Assembly: GCF_000834055.1 (NCBI RefSeq)
Contig: NZ_JXSQ01000009.1
Location: forward strand, 1-64,000
Source: Leucobacter komagatae
GTDB taxonomy: Bacteria; Actinomycetota; Actinomycetes; Actinomycetales; Microbacteriaceae
Direction: 5' to 3'
DNA: 64,000 nt
Shown: positions 34,155 through 42,963 of the stretch, in pieces
Numbering within the stretch: position 1 is the stretch's first letter
Layout of the letters: every line of letters begins with the position of its first letter
Made by a program: the position numbers and the translations under genes
Notes under the pieces: model-generated
What the model saw: the letters and a program-made list of their open reading frames with translations, nothing else
What the model was told of the DNA's origin: nothing
The model's database searches: none

Positions 34155-34694
34155 CTACCCAGCGAGCAGGCTCGGCTTCAGCGGCTCGCAGTCACAGCTC
34201 GGGGGCTCGTCGGCTGAACCTGGGCCGGCGAGTGCTGCGGCGCGTTCGCGAAGCAGCGGGAGTGCTTCGCTGAGGCTGTGTCCGAGCAGGTAGAGCGAGT
34301 TCATACCGCGAGACTCCCACACGGTGACCTCGCCGTGCTCGTCGCGTGATGAGGTGTCCCAGAGCAGCGCATCGCCGTTTTCGCTCCAACCGAAGACCGT
34401 AAGTGTCTCCGCGACCTGCCAGCTGCCGTCGGGTTCGATCATCCAGTCGAACTCCTCTGCCCTGCCGTCCACGTAGCTCGCGCGAAAACGCTCGGTGAGA
34501 TGGCGGGAGCGCCCGCGCAATCCATCGGCGTACCCGGGAAGCACTGGCGGATAGATCAGCCAGATACCGAACGAACGCGCCCAGCCTGCCGCAGTGATGA
34601 ACTCGCGGTACGACGGCGGGAATTCGTCACCGTCGAGCGCCGCGAGATCAACGTGGTCGTGCGTCGGGGTGCCGCTCACCGTGATCGGCGTCAT
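34155..34694 (-). CDS. SMI1/KNR4 (SUKH)-like protein
   Basis: 179 residues. The N-terminal segment FPPSYREFITAAGWARSFGI and the later FDWMIEPDGSWQVAETLTVF, FGWSENGDALLWDTS resemble SUKH-superfamily proteins, many of which are immunity proteins to contact-dependent toxins. No toxin gene is adjacent. The C-terminus has CDCE, likely unstructured. It could instead be a housekeeping member of the superfamily. A HEAT-repeat gene lies 42 bases upstream on the same strand. Confidence 0.65.
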   Translation of the reverse strand: MTPITVSGTPTHDHVDLAALDGDEFPPSYREFITAAGWARSFGIWLIYPPVLPGYADGLRGRSRHLTERFRASYVDGRAEEFDWMIEPDGSWQVAETLTVFGWSENGDALLWDTSSRDEHGEVTVWESRGMNSLYLLGHSLSEALPLLRERAAALAGPGSADEPPSCDCEPLKPSLLAG

Positions 34695-34736
34695 GTCTTG
34701 TTCATCCCTGGGTCGGGGCGGCCAGATATCCCAGAC

Positions 34737-35309
34737 TTAGCGTGTGCTTGGGAATCGCGAGCGCAGGGTCTCGATGCCCTGCTGCGCGCTGCGGCGTACC
34801 TCGAGCACGGGGTCCTTCGTAAAGGTACGAATGCCCTCAATGTCTTCGGGTGATCCGACGGCACCGAGCGCTCGCGCTGCGGCAGCACGAACGCGGGGCG
34901 TTCCGTCACCGATCAACGCAAGCAGCTCCTCCGCAGCTGGCAGTCCGCGGAGTGCAATAACTCGGCATCCCATTTCGCGGACGCGCCAGGCAGGGTTGCG
35001 GAGCGCGTCGAGCACGGGCGAAATGGCTGCGTCTGACCAGACGTGCTGCAACGCGCGAAGGCCCCAAAGCTCGGGCCAGTAAAGCACGGGTGCGCCGTTC
35101 AAGATTCCCTGTGCGTGCTCGCCGCCAACGTAGAGGAGGAAATCCTCGCCCTCGTATTTCCCGTCCATCAACGAGATCGATCGGGCAATCACTTCTGCCT
35201 CGCCGTAGTGCTCAACTGCCTGAGCGATCCGCTGCGCAACTGGCAGGTCAAGTGTGGTTTGGGGAAATGATGGACCTTGCTGAGAGTTTTCTGGCACGAG
35301 TCCAATCAT
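34737..35309 (-). CDS. HEAT-repeat protein
   Basis: 190 residues from the ATG at 35309. N-terminal helical region (QRIAQAVEHYGEAEVIARSI) and then HEAT/PBS-lyase-like repeats: VWSDAAISPVLDALRNPAWR, VREMGCRVIALRGLPAAEEL, PRVRAAAARALGAVGSPEDI, LEVRRSAQQGIETL. Such repeats bind proteins or nucleic acids. Same strand as the SUKH-like gene, and possibly an operon with it. No catalytic motif seen. Confidence 0.75.
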   Translation of the reverse strand: MIGLVPENSQQGPSFPQTTLDLPVAQRIAQAVEHYGEAEVIARSISLMDGKYEGEDFLLYVGGEHAQGILNGAPVLYWPELWGLRALQHVWSDAAISPVLDALRNPAWRVREMGCRVIALRGLPAAEELLALIGDGTPRVRAAAARALGAVGSPEDIEGIRTFTKDPVLEVRRSAQQGIETLRSRFPSTR

Positions 35310-35367
35310 AGGCACCCTGCAGCGATAGTTGCGGTGAACGCGCACAGGGGGCGCGGCGGCTGGCTTG

Positions 35368-35823
35368 CTACTGAGCGAACGGGGGAGCGACGGCTTCGCA
35401 GGACACTGGCTCGCCTGGCGCGCCTGTCTGGGTGGCGATTTCACGTTCGCCGTCGAGCAGGATCTTGCAGGTGAGACGATCCCCCTCTGCCGGAGTGGCG
35501 GAAATGCTCGTCGTGTCGCCAACGATCACGAGTGACTCCGTTGACCACAACGCGTGGCCGCCCTCGGCGCTCTTGGCCAGCACCTCGCTCTCCGATACGG
35601 TGCTGCGCTCGTCTGTGCGCGACGCCTGGTCCAGATACGAGACATCAGTCAGCGTGACTGGCGACTCAGAGTCGACGCTCAGCTCATAGGTGACCTTCCA
35701 CGCGTCGGCAGTTGAATTCTTGATGTTTTCCAATGCGCTGCAGCCAGTGAGGGATCCACCGATGAAGATGGCGGCGCCAACGAAGGCGGCGGAGCGAAGG
35801 ATGGTTCGTTTCGTGAAGTGCAT
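35368..35823 (-). CDS. Lipoprotein resembling MmpS
   Basis: 151 residues from the ATG at 35823 with GGAAGAG upstream. Lipobox SLTGC (Cys28). The mature part follows the MmpS pattern: AWKVTYELSVD, LTDVSYLD, then ALWSTESLV and near the end LTCKILLDGEREIATQTG with a final VSCEA, two Cys likely paired. MmpS proteins assist MMPL exporters. The only MMPL gene in the window is 32 kb away, so a physical link is not shown. Confidence 0.6.
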   Translation of the reverse strand: MHFTKRTILRSAAFVGAAIFIGGSLTGCSALENIKNSTADAWKVTYELSVDSESPVTLTDVSYLDQASRTDERSTVSESEVLAKSAEGGHALWSTESLVIVGDTTSISATPAEGDRLTCKILLDGEREIATQTGAPGEPVSCEAVAPPFAQ

Positions 35824-35910
35824 GGTTCCAACTCTTCCAGCAGGATGAGCCGCTGCCATCGGCCCGCGGTACCAGGAGTGTGATGCTGTGGTTCCGCACT
35901 CATTGGTACC

Positions 35911-35955
35911 GGGGTGCCGTGCTGCGGGGTGCCGCGCTGCTGGGTGCCGCGCTGA
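35911..35955. repeat. Three 15-bp tandem repeats
   Basis: Units GGGGTGCCGTGCTGC, GGGGTGCCGCGCTGC, TGGGTGCCGCGCTGA in head-to-tail array, upstream of the MmpS-like lipoprotein gene and outside the coding frame I chose. 15-base period keeps any reading frame, so it could also be part of an extended N-terminus. Confidence 0.75.
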
Positions 35956-36048
35956 GGCGAGCACCCGTCGGATACGCAGCGGCAGCGGCAGCGGCGAGCG
36001 TTCGCGTACGCCCTCTGTCGTGAACGCACGCTGGTCCACCTTTGGCGG

Positions 36049-36732
36049 CTACGCCCGGGTTTCGTTCACGGTTGCTTGCCGCCGCGCAGCGACTGCGAGG
36101 AACACTACCCACGCCAGGGCAGGCCAAATGACGAGCCGCTCAACGATTCCACCGAAGCCGTACACCCAGTCAGACGTGCTGAAGATGACGCCGAGGGCGA
36201 GGGCGACGATGCCCAACGTTGCTCCAGTGATGCGCACGCGGCCGGTGAACTGGAACGCGCCAACCAAGATCGCGAGGGGCCCACCGAAGAAGAGCGGCAT
36301 CGACACGACCTGGTGAAGCACAGGCGAAGTGTCGAGCGAAATGAAACCCGTCGTGATGCTGCCGGCGCCCGCAAGGATCCAAAGAATCCCCGCAAAGCCA
36401 GCGAAGCCTCGCGAGCGTCGGAGGAGGAGCACGAGGAGGATCAGGCAAAGCCCGGAAAACACCATCGCACCGTTCATCACCCCTGCCAGTGGAGAACAGG
36501 CTTCGACGCCCTTGCGGGGGTCGAACTCGCTGGTGCATCCGCCTACGCCCAGCTCGCTGATCGTGTTCGTTACCCAGTTGTACTTGGGGCGAAAGGCGAT
36601 TGAAGTGATGATTTCCGCGACGATGGTCGCCAGCTGGAGGACGGCGAGGGGTACTGCCAGGCGTCGAACGGCCCAGCCGCGAGGGTGCGCGGCTGTCTCG
36701 TTGGATCCTGAGATTTGAGGGGCAGTAAGCAC
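36049..36732 (-). CDS. DUF998 integral membrane protein
   Basis: Encodes 227 residues with about six membrane segments. Signature NWVTNTISELGVGGCTSEFD with the conserved N..SELG, then FSGLCLILLVLLLRRSRG and GFISLDTSPVLHQVVSMPLF. DUF998 proteins occur widely in bacteria and their role is unknown. Its start region is 115 bases from the tRNA-Leu gene, both on the minus strand. Confidence 0.85.
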   Translation of the reverse strand: MLTAPQISGSNETAAHPRGWAVRRLAVPLAVLQLATIVAEIITSIAFRPKYNWVTNTISELGVGGCTSEFDPRKGVEACSPLAGVMNGAMVFSGLCLILLVLLLRRSRGFAGFAGILWILAGAGSITTGFISLDTSPVLHQVVSMPLFFGGPLAILVGAFQFTGRVRITGATLGIVALALGVIFSTSDWVYGFGGIVERLVIWPALAWVVFLAVAARRQATVNETRA

Positions 36733-36811
36733 GGAGCTTTCCTTTCGCCGAGGCGCGGGTGTTCTGGCCGCGCGGAGAGGCGCAGCGGTTCTCTTCGTAT
36801 AGAGAGACAGA

Positions 36812-36843
36812 ACGGGTGAGAGAGCTTTCGCTCTCTCACCCGT
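36812..36843 (-). terminator. Terminator after tRNA-Leu
   Basis: Perfect 14-bp arms (ACGGGTGAGAGAGC at 36812-36825, complement at 36830-36843), loop TTTC. It directly follows the 3' end of tRNA-Leu in the direction of transcription. Confidence 0.8.
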
Positions 36844-36847
36844 CGTG

Positions 36848-36932
<85 letters not shown>

Positions 36933-37073
36933 CTGCGCCGCGAACGGCACCGATCCAGACTACCGGGTCACGGCGGTCGTTGCGGACACGGCGAGTGAGC
37001 GAGGTAGCTCTGCGACGGGTACGACCCGCATTCTCTCCCCGTAAATGTCGGTGGTGTGTGTCTTAATTAACAC

Positions 37074-38447
37074 ATGGAATCTAACGGGCGCTTCGGGCAG
37101 ACGCAGCTGACGGTAATCGATGCCGCGGTGAGTCGCATCGAGCGCCGTGAAGCGCGAAAGCGTGAGCTCGAAGCGGAGCAGCTTCTTGACTTCGCAGCAG
37201 CGATGGAAGCGGCAGTTGGGCGGGGGATCGGCGCCGGTGACGAGCGCGAACTGGCATACCGATCGTTGCGCCTAGAGCTCGCTACGGCGCTGCGTGAGAG
37301 CGAACGCACCGTGGATCGTTTGCTGACGACCGCATACCTGGCTCAGCAAGATTTCCCCGCTACGCTCGCAGCGCTCAAGCGTGGAGAGATCGCGCTGAGC
37401 CATCTGCGCGTCGTGACCGACGAAGGGGCACCGCTAGAGACCGGGCAGCCAGCGATCGATAATCCCCGCAGGGCGGCTTACGAAAGAGAAGTGCTCGTTA
37501 TCGCGCGCGAGGAGACCCCGGCTCGTCTGCGCCCGATTGCTCGGCGACTTGCAGCGGCGCACGCGGAGAGTACCGTCGCACAGCGGCACGAGCAGGCGAT
37601 GAAGCGGCGGGGTGTCCGCGTTGTTGATTGCGACAACGGAATGGCAGACCTGGTCGCGTCGCTGTCTGCTGAAGACGCCTACGCGATTCGTGACAGAATC
37701 GCTCAGCTGGCGAAGCGGGCAGTGGAGGGCGGGCGCCTTGACACGCGTGTCGGGGCTCCGGAGAGGTTGGCCCCATCGGATGCTGGCCGCGCTGATACCG
37801 CTAACGGTGAAGCCGTCAACAGAGATGCCGTCAACGGAGATGTCGTCTCTCAGCAGCAGCAGCAGGCGAAGCGATCGAGAGACGAGCTTCGCGCGGATAT
37901 ATTCAGGGATCTGCTGCTCTGTCGAGAGAGTGAGGAGACAGCTGAGCGGGAGCAGGTCAAGGCTCACATCCAGGTAGTTATTCCAGCGCATGGGGCTGCG
38001 GAGCTCATGGGATACGGGCCAATTGACTCGCTCACCGCCTCGCGGCTCGCCGGCGGTGCCGACGCGTGGGAGCGGATCAGGGTGAACGACGACGGCGGCA
38101 TCGTCTCAGTTGACCGCTACCGCCCCTCGCAGCACATGAAGCGCTTGCTCGCTGCTCGCGACCTCCACTGCCGGGCGCCAGGCTGCCGCGTCCCTGCGAG
38201 TCGCTGTGACATCGACCACACAATCGACGCGGCGCACGGCGGGCCGACATCCACCGCAAACCTTGCTCATCTGTGCCGTGGTCATCACACACTGAAGCAT
38301 CACAGTGATTGGACAGTTTCTCAGCAGGGCAACGGCGAAATGCGATGGACAAGCCCTACGGGACGCGAATACCTCGATAGGCCGGCGAGCAGGGTGCGCT
38401 TCCGAAGACCCGAAGCCGAAGAAGCATCACGGCCGTCTCGAACCTAG
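37074..38447 (+). CDS. DUF222 / HNH endonuclease-signature protein
   Basis: Encodes 457 residues from the ATG at 37074. The DUF222 helical region covers ~60-290 (REETPARLRPIARRLAAAHA, SLSAEDAYAIRDRIAQLAKR). The HNH motif near the C-terminus reads DLHCRAPGCRVPASRCDIDH, then AHGGPTSTANLAHLCRGHH. Such proteins are abundant and multi-copy in Micrococcales; nuclease activity is inferred, with a proposed mobile-element origin. A short low-complexity part (AVNRDAVNGDVVSQQQQQ) lies at ~245-262. Confidence 0.9.
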   Translation: MESNGRFGQTQLTVIDAAVSRIERREARKRELEAEQLLDFAAAMEAAVGRGIGAGDERELAYRSLRLELATALRESERTVDRLLTTAYLAQQDFPATLAALKRGEIALSHLRVVTDEGAPLETGQPAIDNPRRAAYEREVLVIAREETPARLRPIARRLAAAHAESTVAQRHEQAMKRRGVRVVDCDNGMADLVASLSAEDAYAIRDRIAQLAKRAVEGGRLDTRVGAPERLAPSDAGRADTANGEAVNRDAVNGDVVSQQQQQAKRSRDELRADIFRDLLLCRESEETAEREQVKAHIQVVIPAHGAAELMGYGPIDSLTASRLAGGADAWERIRVNDDGGIVSVDRYRPSQHMKRLLAARDLHCRAPGCRVPASRCDIDHTIDAAHGGPTSTANLAHLCRGHHTLKHHSDWTVSQQGNGEMRWTSPTGREYLDRPASRVRFRRPEAEEASRPSRT

Positions 38448-38556
38448 AACGAACGGGGCAGACAGCGCGCGCCGCTCTGCCCAACGCGCTACTCGTGTGT
38501 CGCCAGGGCTGCTCAGCCCGTAGCGAGGAGAGCAGGCTACCGCCCGCTTCCGCCCG

Positions 38557-39369
38557 CTACCGCCCGCTTCCGTCAACAATCTCGGCCCCCTCAGGGAGCG
38601 CTGAACCTGCTGGCATCCGCACGGTCACATACCCGTCCGAGATGACGGGTGCGCCCGCCGCGGCGCGGGTCGCTACTTCGCCCCCTGCTGAAACGCCGGT
38701 GGTAGCACCGTGATCTCCGGCGAGGCTCGCCTCGATAGCTCCCGCAGTGACCTCATCGCGTCGCACTGCTGGGTGGTGCTGCGACATACGGTCGATCCAG
38801 GCGAGTGCCAGCGCCGAAACGATGAACGCGAGGTGGATCATGACCTCCCAGAACACGCCGTCGTTCGAGTAGATCACCTGTCCGTCGGTGCCGCGCACAA
38901 TTCCGTCGTCCATGCGGCCAACCTCGATGAAGGTCTTGAGTAGGTGGATCGACGAGATCGAGATGATCGAGACCGCGAGCTTCACCTTGAGGAGGTTCGT
39001 GTTCACGTGCGACAGCCACTCTGGCTCGTCGTGGTGGCCCTCAACCCTGATCTTCGATACGAATGTTTCGTAGCCGCCAATGATGACCATGATGAGGAGG
39101 TTCGCGATCATCACGATGTCGATGAGCGCCAGCACACTGAGCATGACGTCGGTCTCGGTGATCTTTCCCGAGATGATCACGTTTTCAAACAGGTGCCAAA
39201 GCTCAACGAAGAACAGTACGACGTACACGCCCTGGGCGATGATGAGGCCGAGGTACAGGGGAGCCTGCAGCCAGCGGCTTGCGAAAATAAACGCAGCGAG
39301 CGTCCGTGAGGCAGCGCCGGGACCCCGGTCAGTGCTGCGCTGTATCGGTGGCGTCAAGCGTTCGTCCAC
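38557..39369 (-). CDS. YqhA/UPF0114-family membrane protein
   Basis: 270 residues from a GTG at 39369 preceded by GGGAGAA at good spacing. Four or so membrane segments in the order of UPF0114: FASRWLQAPLYLGLIIAQGV, the conserved IIGGYETFVSKI, then HVNTNLLKVKLAVSIISISS with IHLLKTF, and a final segment VMIHLAFIVSALALAWIDRM. It has an extra ~60-residue C-terminal tail not usual for the family. Function unknown. Confidence 0.88.
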   Translation of the reverse strand: MDERLTPPIQRSTDRGPGAASRTLAAFIFASRWLQAPLYLGLIIAQGVYVVLFFVELWHLFENVIISGKITETDVMLSVLALIDIVMIANLLIMVIIGGYETFVSKIRVEGHHDEPEWLSHVNTNLLKVKLAVSIISISSIHLLKTFIEVGRMDDGIVRGTDGQVIYSNDGVFWEVMIHLAFIVSALALAWIDRMSQHHPAVRRDEVTAGAIEASLAGDHGATTGVSAGGEVATRAAAGAPVISDGYVTVRMPAGSALPEGAEIVDGSGR

Positions 39370-39514
39370 GTGTGTTCTCCCAAAGTGATGCTGCAAGCTA
39401 AAACGAAGAACCATATGTTATCCCAGTGAGACAGCTAAATACTGGGGAAGTGTGGCGCAGGTTTCGTCCGAGTCGCGGGGTCGAAACCCTTCGGTAACTT
39501 CACAGGGATATACT

Positions 39515-39665
39515 GGCGTCTGCGAAGGGGAGTATTCCACCTCGCTCGTGTCGTCAATACGCTGTGCGCAGATCGCGCGGCCGGTGCGAGCGCGGCGCCA
39601 CCTGTGAGGGTGGCACCGGGGAGAGACTTTCGGAGTTTTGCGCACCCCGCGCTATCCCGAAGGAG
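39515..39665 (+). promoter_or_regulatory. yybP-ykoY (Mn2+) riboswitch upstream of terC
   Basis: Landmarks of the class appear in order: GAAGGGGAGTA (39523-39533), TCGTCAATACG (39551-39561), a GC-rich hairpin (39574-39620) and GAGAGACTTT (39621-39630). A TerC-family gene, the commonest target, follows. CTTTCGG (39627-39633) is able to pair with CCGAAGG (39657-39663), which overlaps the AAGGAG ribosome site (39660-39665). This suggests translational control: ligand-bound aptamer holds the 3' strand and frees the ribosome site (inference). Confidence 0.75.
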
Positions 39666-39677
39666 AATTTCTCTACC

Positions 39678-40733
39678 GTGACAACTGCCCTACCGCTCTG
39701 GTTCGAGGTCGGATCAATGATCCTCCTCACCGTCATCCTTATCGTTGACCTGCTACTCATCATCAAGCGCCCACACGTGCCCTCGATGCGTGAGGCCAGC
39801 CTTTGGGTCGGCTTCTATGTGCTCCTCGCGCTCATCTTTGCCGGGGCTATCTATCTGCTCGGCGACGCACAGCACGCAACTGAATTCGTTGCGGGCTGGC
39901 TTACCGAGTACAGCCTGTCGATCGACAACCTATTCGTATTTGTGCTCATCCTCGGCGCATTCAAGGTGCCGAGCGCCTACCAACAGCGCGCGCTCATGAT
40001 CGGCATCGTGCTCGCGCTCATCTTCCGAGGCATTTTCATTCTCGTCGGCGCAGCGATCATCGAGCGTTTCATCGCCGTATTCTTCATCTTTGGTGCATGG
40101 CTCATCTGGACTGCTTGGCAGCAGGTCAAGCCGGGCGGGCATGAGGACCAGGGCGACAGCTGGATCATCCGTCAGGTCAAGAAGGTCATGCCGTTCTCCG
40201 ACGAGTACGACGGTGGGAAGCTCCGCACGACCGTTGACGGCAAGCGCATGTTTACGCCGTTCCTGCTCGTGCTTATTGCGCTCGGCGCGACCGACCTGCT
40301 GTTCGCACTCGATTCGATCCCCGCGATCTTCGGGATCACCCAGAGCCCGTTCATCGTGTTCACCGCAAACGTGTTCGCGCTGATGGGGCTCAGGCAGCTG
40401 TACTTCCTGCTCGGTGGCCTCCTCGAGAAGCTCCCGTACCTCAAGTACGGCATCGCCGCGATCCTTGCATTCATCGGTGTGAAGCTCATCCTCCACGCGC
40501 TCCACGAGAACGAGCTGTCGTTCATCAACGGTGGACAGCCGGTCCCTGTGCCCGAGATCACAACCGGAATGTCGCTGCTGTTCATCGTCGCCGCGATGGC
40601 CATCGCCACCGTTGCGAGTATCTGGAAGGCCAAGCAGGTAGCCCGCGCAACAGGCGAAACGCTGCACCTCGGTGCGGCTGAACCGCACGGCGAAAGCGAG
40701 CATCCTGCTGGAGATACATCGAGCGGGAATTGA
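39678..40733 (+). CDS. TerC-family membrane protein (probable Mn2+ exporter/metal homeostasis)
   Basis: 351 residues from the GTG at 39678 downstream of AAGGAG; the longer open frame overlaps the riboswitch and is rejected. Signature segments: YSLSIDNLFVFVLILGAF, ALMIGIVLALIFRGIFILVG, and LIALGATDLLFALDSIPAIF with the conserved Asp residues thought to bind metal. Eight or so membrane helices. TerC proteins handle Mn2+ efflux, for example for exported metalloenzymes. The riboswitch call agrees with this role. Confidence 0.9.
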   Translation: MTTALPLWFEVGSMILLTVILIVDLLLIIKRPHVPSMREASLWVGFYVLLALIFAGAIYLLGDAQHATEFVAGWLTEYSLSIDNLFVFVLILGAFKVPSAYQQRALMIGIVLALIFRGIFILVGAAIIERFIAVFFIFGAWLIWTAWQQVKPGGHEDQGDSWIIRQVKKVMPFSDEYDGGKLRTTVDGKRMFTPFLLVLIALGATDLLFALDSIPAIFGITQSPFIVFTANVFALMGLRQLYFLLGGLLEKLPYLKYGIAAILAFIGVKLILHALHENELSFINGGQPVPVPEITTGMSLLFIVAAMAIATVASIWKAKQVARATGETLHLGAAEPHGESEHPAGDTSSGN

Positions 40734-40756
40734 TCGAACGGGTGCGGTGTTAGACT
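40730..40756 (+). promoter_or_regulatory. Candidate leu promoter
   Basis: TTGATC at 40730-40735 and TAGACT at 40751-40756 with a 15-base spacer, slightly short. Transcription would begin at about 40763-40764, at the ATG of the leader peptide, giving a leaderless message. Confidence 0.4.
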
Positions 40757-40763
40757 CTTCAAC

Positions 40764-40808
40764 ATGCGTCAGCGGCACCTTCTTCTTCGTGGCCGCGACG
40801 GGATCTAG
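40764..40808 (+). CDS. leu leader peptide
   Basis: A 14-residue frame, MRQRHLLLRGRDGI, ending in TAG. Three consecutive Leu codons are all CTT, rare in this high-GC genome, where CTC and CTG dominate. Ribosomes stalled there for lack of charged tRNA-Leu would block the hairpin that begins inside the frame at 40793. A suitably placed TAGACT means the ATG could be at the +1 base. The downstream genes are leuC and leuD. This is the classic layout of amino-acid attenuation. Confidence 0.75.
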   Translation: MRQRHLLLRGRDGI

Positions 40809-40836
40809 CCTACGGCCGCCCGTCGCGGGGTTCTTG
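40793..40836 (+). promoter_or_regulatory. Transcription attenuator hairpin of leuCD
   Basis: Arms CCGCGACGGG (40793-40802) and CCCGTCGCGG (40819-40828), perfect, 16-base loop, then GGTTCTT. The left arm lies within the last codons of the leader peptide, so ribosome position can decide whether it forms. Confidence 0.7.
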
Positions 40837-40904
40837 CACGGCCGATCCACTCGCGTGTGTAGCACTATGGCTCGTTCACGCGAAGCAAGAGAATGAAGAG
40901 AACA

Positions 40905-42347
40905 ATGACTGAGACGAAGCCCCGTACCCTGGCTGAGAAACTCTGGGACGACCACGTAGTCGTCAAAGGTAATGAGGGAGATCCCGACCTCATTTACATC
41001 GATCTGCACCTCATTCACGAGGTCACCAGCCCGCAGGCCTTCGATGGCCTGCGGGTTGCGGATCGGCCCCTGCGGCGTGTCGATCTGATGATCGCCACCG
41101 AGGATCACAACACTCCGACGCTGAACATCACGCGCGAGATCGAGGATCCAACGAGCCGCATTCAGATCGAGACGCTCCGCAAGAACGTCGAGGAGTTCGG
41201 CGTTCGCTCACACCCCCTCGGGGACAAAGAGCAGGGGATCGTGCACGTCGTCGGCCCGCAGCTGGGCCTGACGATGCCCGGCATCACGGTTGTTTGCGGC
41301 GACAGCCACACCTCGACACACGGCGCGTTCGGTGCCCTCGCCTTCGGCATTGGCACGAGCGAGGTTGAGCATGTCATGGCGACCCAGACTCTCTCGCTCA
41401 AGCCGTTCAAGACGATGGCGATCAACGTCGACGGCGAGCTCCGCCCCGGCGTCACCGCGAAAGACATCATCCTTGCGGTGATCGCCAAGATCGGAACCGG
41501 CGGGGGACAGGGCTACGTCCTCGAATACCGCGGGTCCGCTATTCGGAACCTCCCGATGGACGGTCGCATGACGATCTGCAACATGTCGATCGAGGCTGGC
41601 GCCCGCGCAGGCATGATCGCGCCTGACGAGACGACGTTCGAGTACGTTCAGGGTCGCGAGGCAGCCCCGACCGGCGCCGACTGGGACGAAGCCGTCGCGT
41701 ATTGGAAGACGCTTCCCACAGACGAGGGCGCCGTGTTCGACGCCGAGGTGAACATCGACGCGAGCGAGCTCGAGCCTTTCGTTACCTGGGGCACGAACCC
41801 CGGACAGGGCGTTCACCTCAGTGACACTGTGCCGAACCCGTCAGATATTACTGACCCGAATGAGCGCGCAGCTGCAGAGCGTGCCCTCGAATACATGGAC
41901 CTCGAAGCTGGAACTCCGATGAAGGAGATCCAGGTAGACGCCGTATTCATGGGTTCCTGCACGAATGCTCGGCTCGACGACCTCCGCGAATTCGCGAGCA
42001 TCATCAAGGGCAAGAAGAAGGCGGACGGTGTTCGCCTCATGGTTGTCCCAGGCTCCGCGCGCGTTCGCCTCGAGGCTGAAGCCGAGGGCATCGACAAGAT
42101 CGTCGAAGAGTTCGGTGGGGAATGGCGCTTCGCCGGTTGCTCGATGTGCCTCGGAATGAACCCCGATCAGCTCGCCCCCGGCGAGCGGTGCGCATCGACA
42201 TCGAATCGTAACTTCGAGGGAAGGCAAGGCAAGGGTGGGCGCACCCACCTGGTCTCGCCGCTCGTTGCAGCGGCTACCGCGATCCGCGGCACGCTGTCGA
42301 GCCCCTGGGACTTGCAGGCTGACGCGACGACGAAGGTGGAGGCATAA
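40905..42347 (+). CDS. leuC: 3-isopropylmalate dehydratase large subunit
   Basis: Encodes 480 residues from the ATG at 40905 (GAAGAGAAC upstream; an ATG four codons earlier is possible). Aconitase-fold motifs: [20 protein letters not shown], the iron-sulfur cysteines in [14 protein letters not shown] and [20 protein letters not shown]. It isomerises 2- to 3-isopropylmalate in leucine synthesis together with LeuD, encoded 2 bases downstream. A leader peptide and attenuator precede it. Confidence 0.97.
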   Translation: MTETKPRTLAEKLWDDHVVVKGNEGDPDLIYIDLHLIHEVTSPQAFDGLRVADRPLRRVDLMIATEDHNTPTLNITREIEDPTSRIQIETLRKNVEEFGVRSHPLGDKEQGIVHVVGPQLGLTMPGITVVCGDSHTSTHGAFGALAFGIGTSEVEHVMATQTLSLKPFKTMAINVDGELRPGVTAKDIILAVIAKIGTGGGQGYVLEYRGSAIRNLPMDGRMTICNMSIEAGARAGMIAPDETTFEYVQGREAAPTGADWDEAVAYWKTLPTDEGAVFDAEVNIDASELEPFVTWGTNPGQGVHLSDTVPNPSDITDPNERAAAERALEYMDLEAGTPMKEIQVDAVFMGSCTNARLDDLREFASIIKGKKKADGVRLMVVPGSARVRLEAEAEGIDKIVEEFGGEWRFAGCSMCLGMNPDQLAPGERCASTSNRNFEGRQGKGGRTHLVSPLVAAATAIRGTLSSPWDLQADATTKVEA

Positions 42348-42349
42348 CC

Positions 42350-42952
42350 ATGGAGAAGTTCATCACGCTCGATGCGACGGCCACGCCGCTGCGTCGTTCA
42401 AACGTTGACACCGACCAGATCATCCCAGCGGTGTTCCTCAAGCGCGTCACTAAGACAGGTTTCGAAGACGCGCTGTTCTACCACTGGCGTCAGGATCCCG
42501 ACTTTGTGCTGAACAAGCCGGAGTTCGCGGGATCAGAGATCCTCATCGCGGGCCCAGACTTCGGTACGGGATCCTCGCGAGAGCACGCCGTGTGGGCGCT
42601 GCGTGATTACGGCTTCAAGGTCGTGATCTCGGCGCGTTTCGCCGACATCTTCCGGGGCAACTCTGGCAAGCAAGGGCTGCTCGCGGCTCAGGTGTCAGAG
42701 GCCGACGTTGAGCGCCTGTGGGCGGTCATCGAAGCTGACCCGAAGACCACCGTGACTGTGAACCTCGAGGACCGCACGGTCTCTGCGGGCGACCTTACAG
42801 TTTCATTTGACATTGACGACTACACTCGGTGGCGGCTCATGGAGGGTCTTGACGACATCTCCTTGACGCTGCGCAACGAGTCTGCGATTACCGAGTTTGA
42901 GGCACGTCGTCCGGGCTGGATGCCCAGGACCCTGTCTTCGAAAACCGCCTAG
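42350..42952 (+). CDS. leuD: 3-isopropylmalate dehydratase small subunit
   Basis: 200 residues. Swivel-domain motifs: [20 protein letters not shown] near the N-terminus, [20 protein letters not shown] with the substrate-binding SSREH, and [19 protein letters not shown]. Forms the heterodimer with LeuC. The start is 2 bases after the leuC stop and murA follows 11 bases downstream. Confidence 0.97.
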   Translation: MEKFITLDATATPLRRSNVDTDQIIPAVFLKRVTKTGFEDALFYHWRQDPDFVLNKPEFAGSEILIAGPDFGTGSSREHAVWALRDYGFKVVISARFADIFRGNSGKQGLLAAQVSEADVERLWAVIEADPKTTVTVNLEDRTVSAGDLTVSFDIDDYTRWRLMEGLDDISLTLRNESAITEFEARRPGWMPRTLSSKTA

Positions 42953-42963
42953 GAGGCAACCAC

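Noticed and set aside
39930-41108. 392-codon open frame on the minus strand
   Set aside because: Antisense to terC, the leu leader and leuC; product is His/Arg/Glu-rich without recognisable features.
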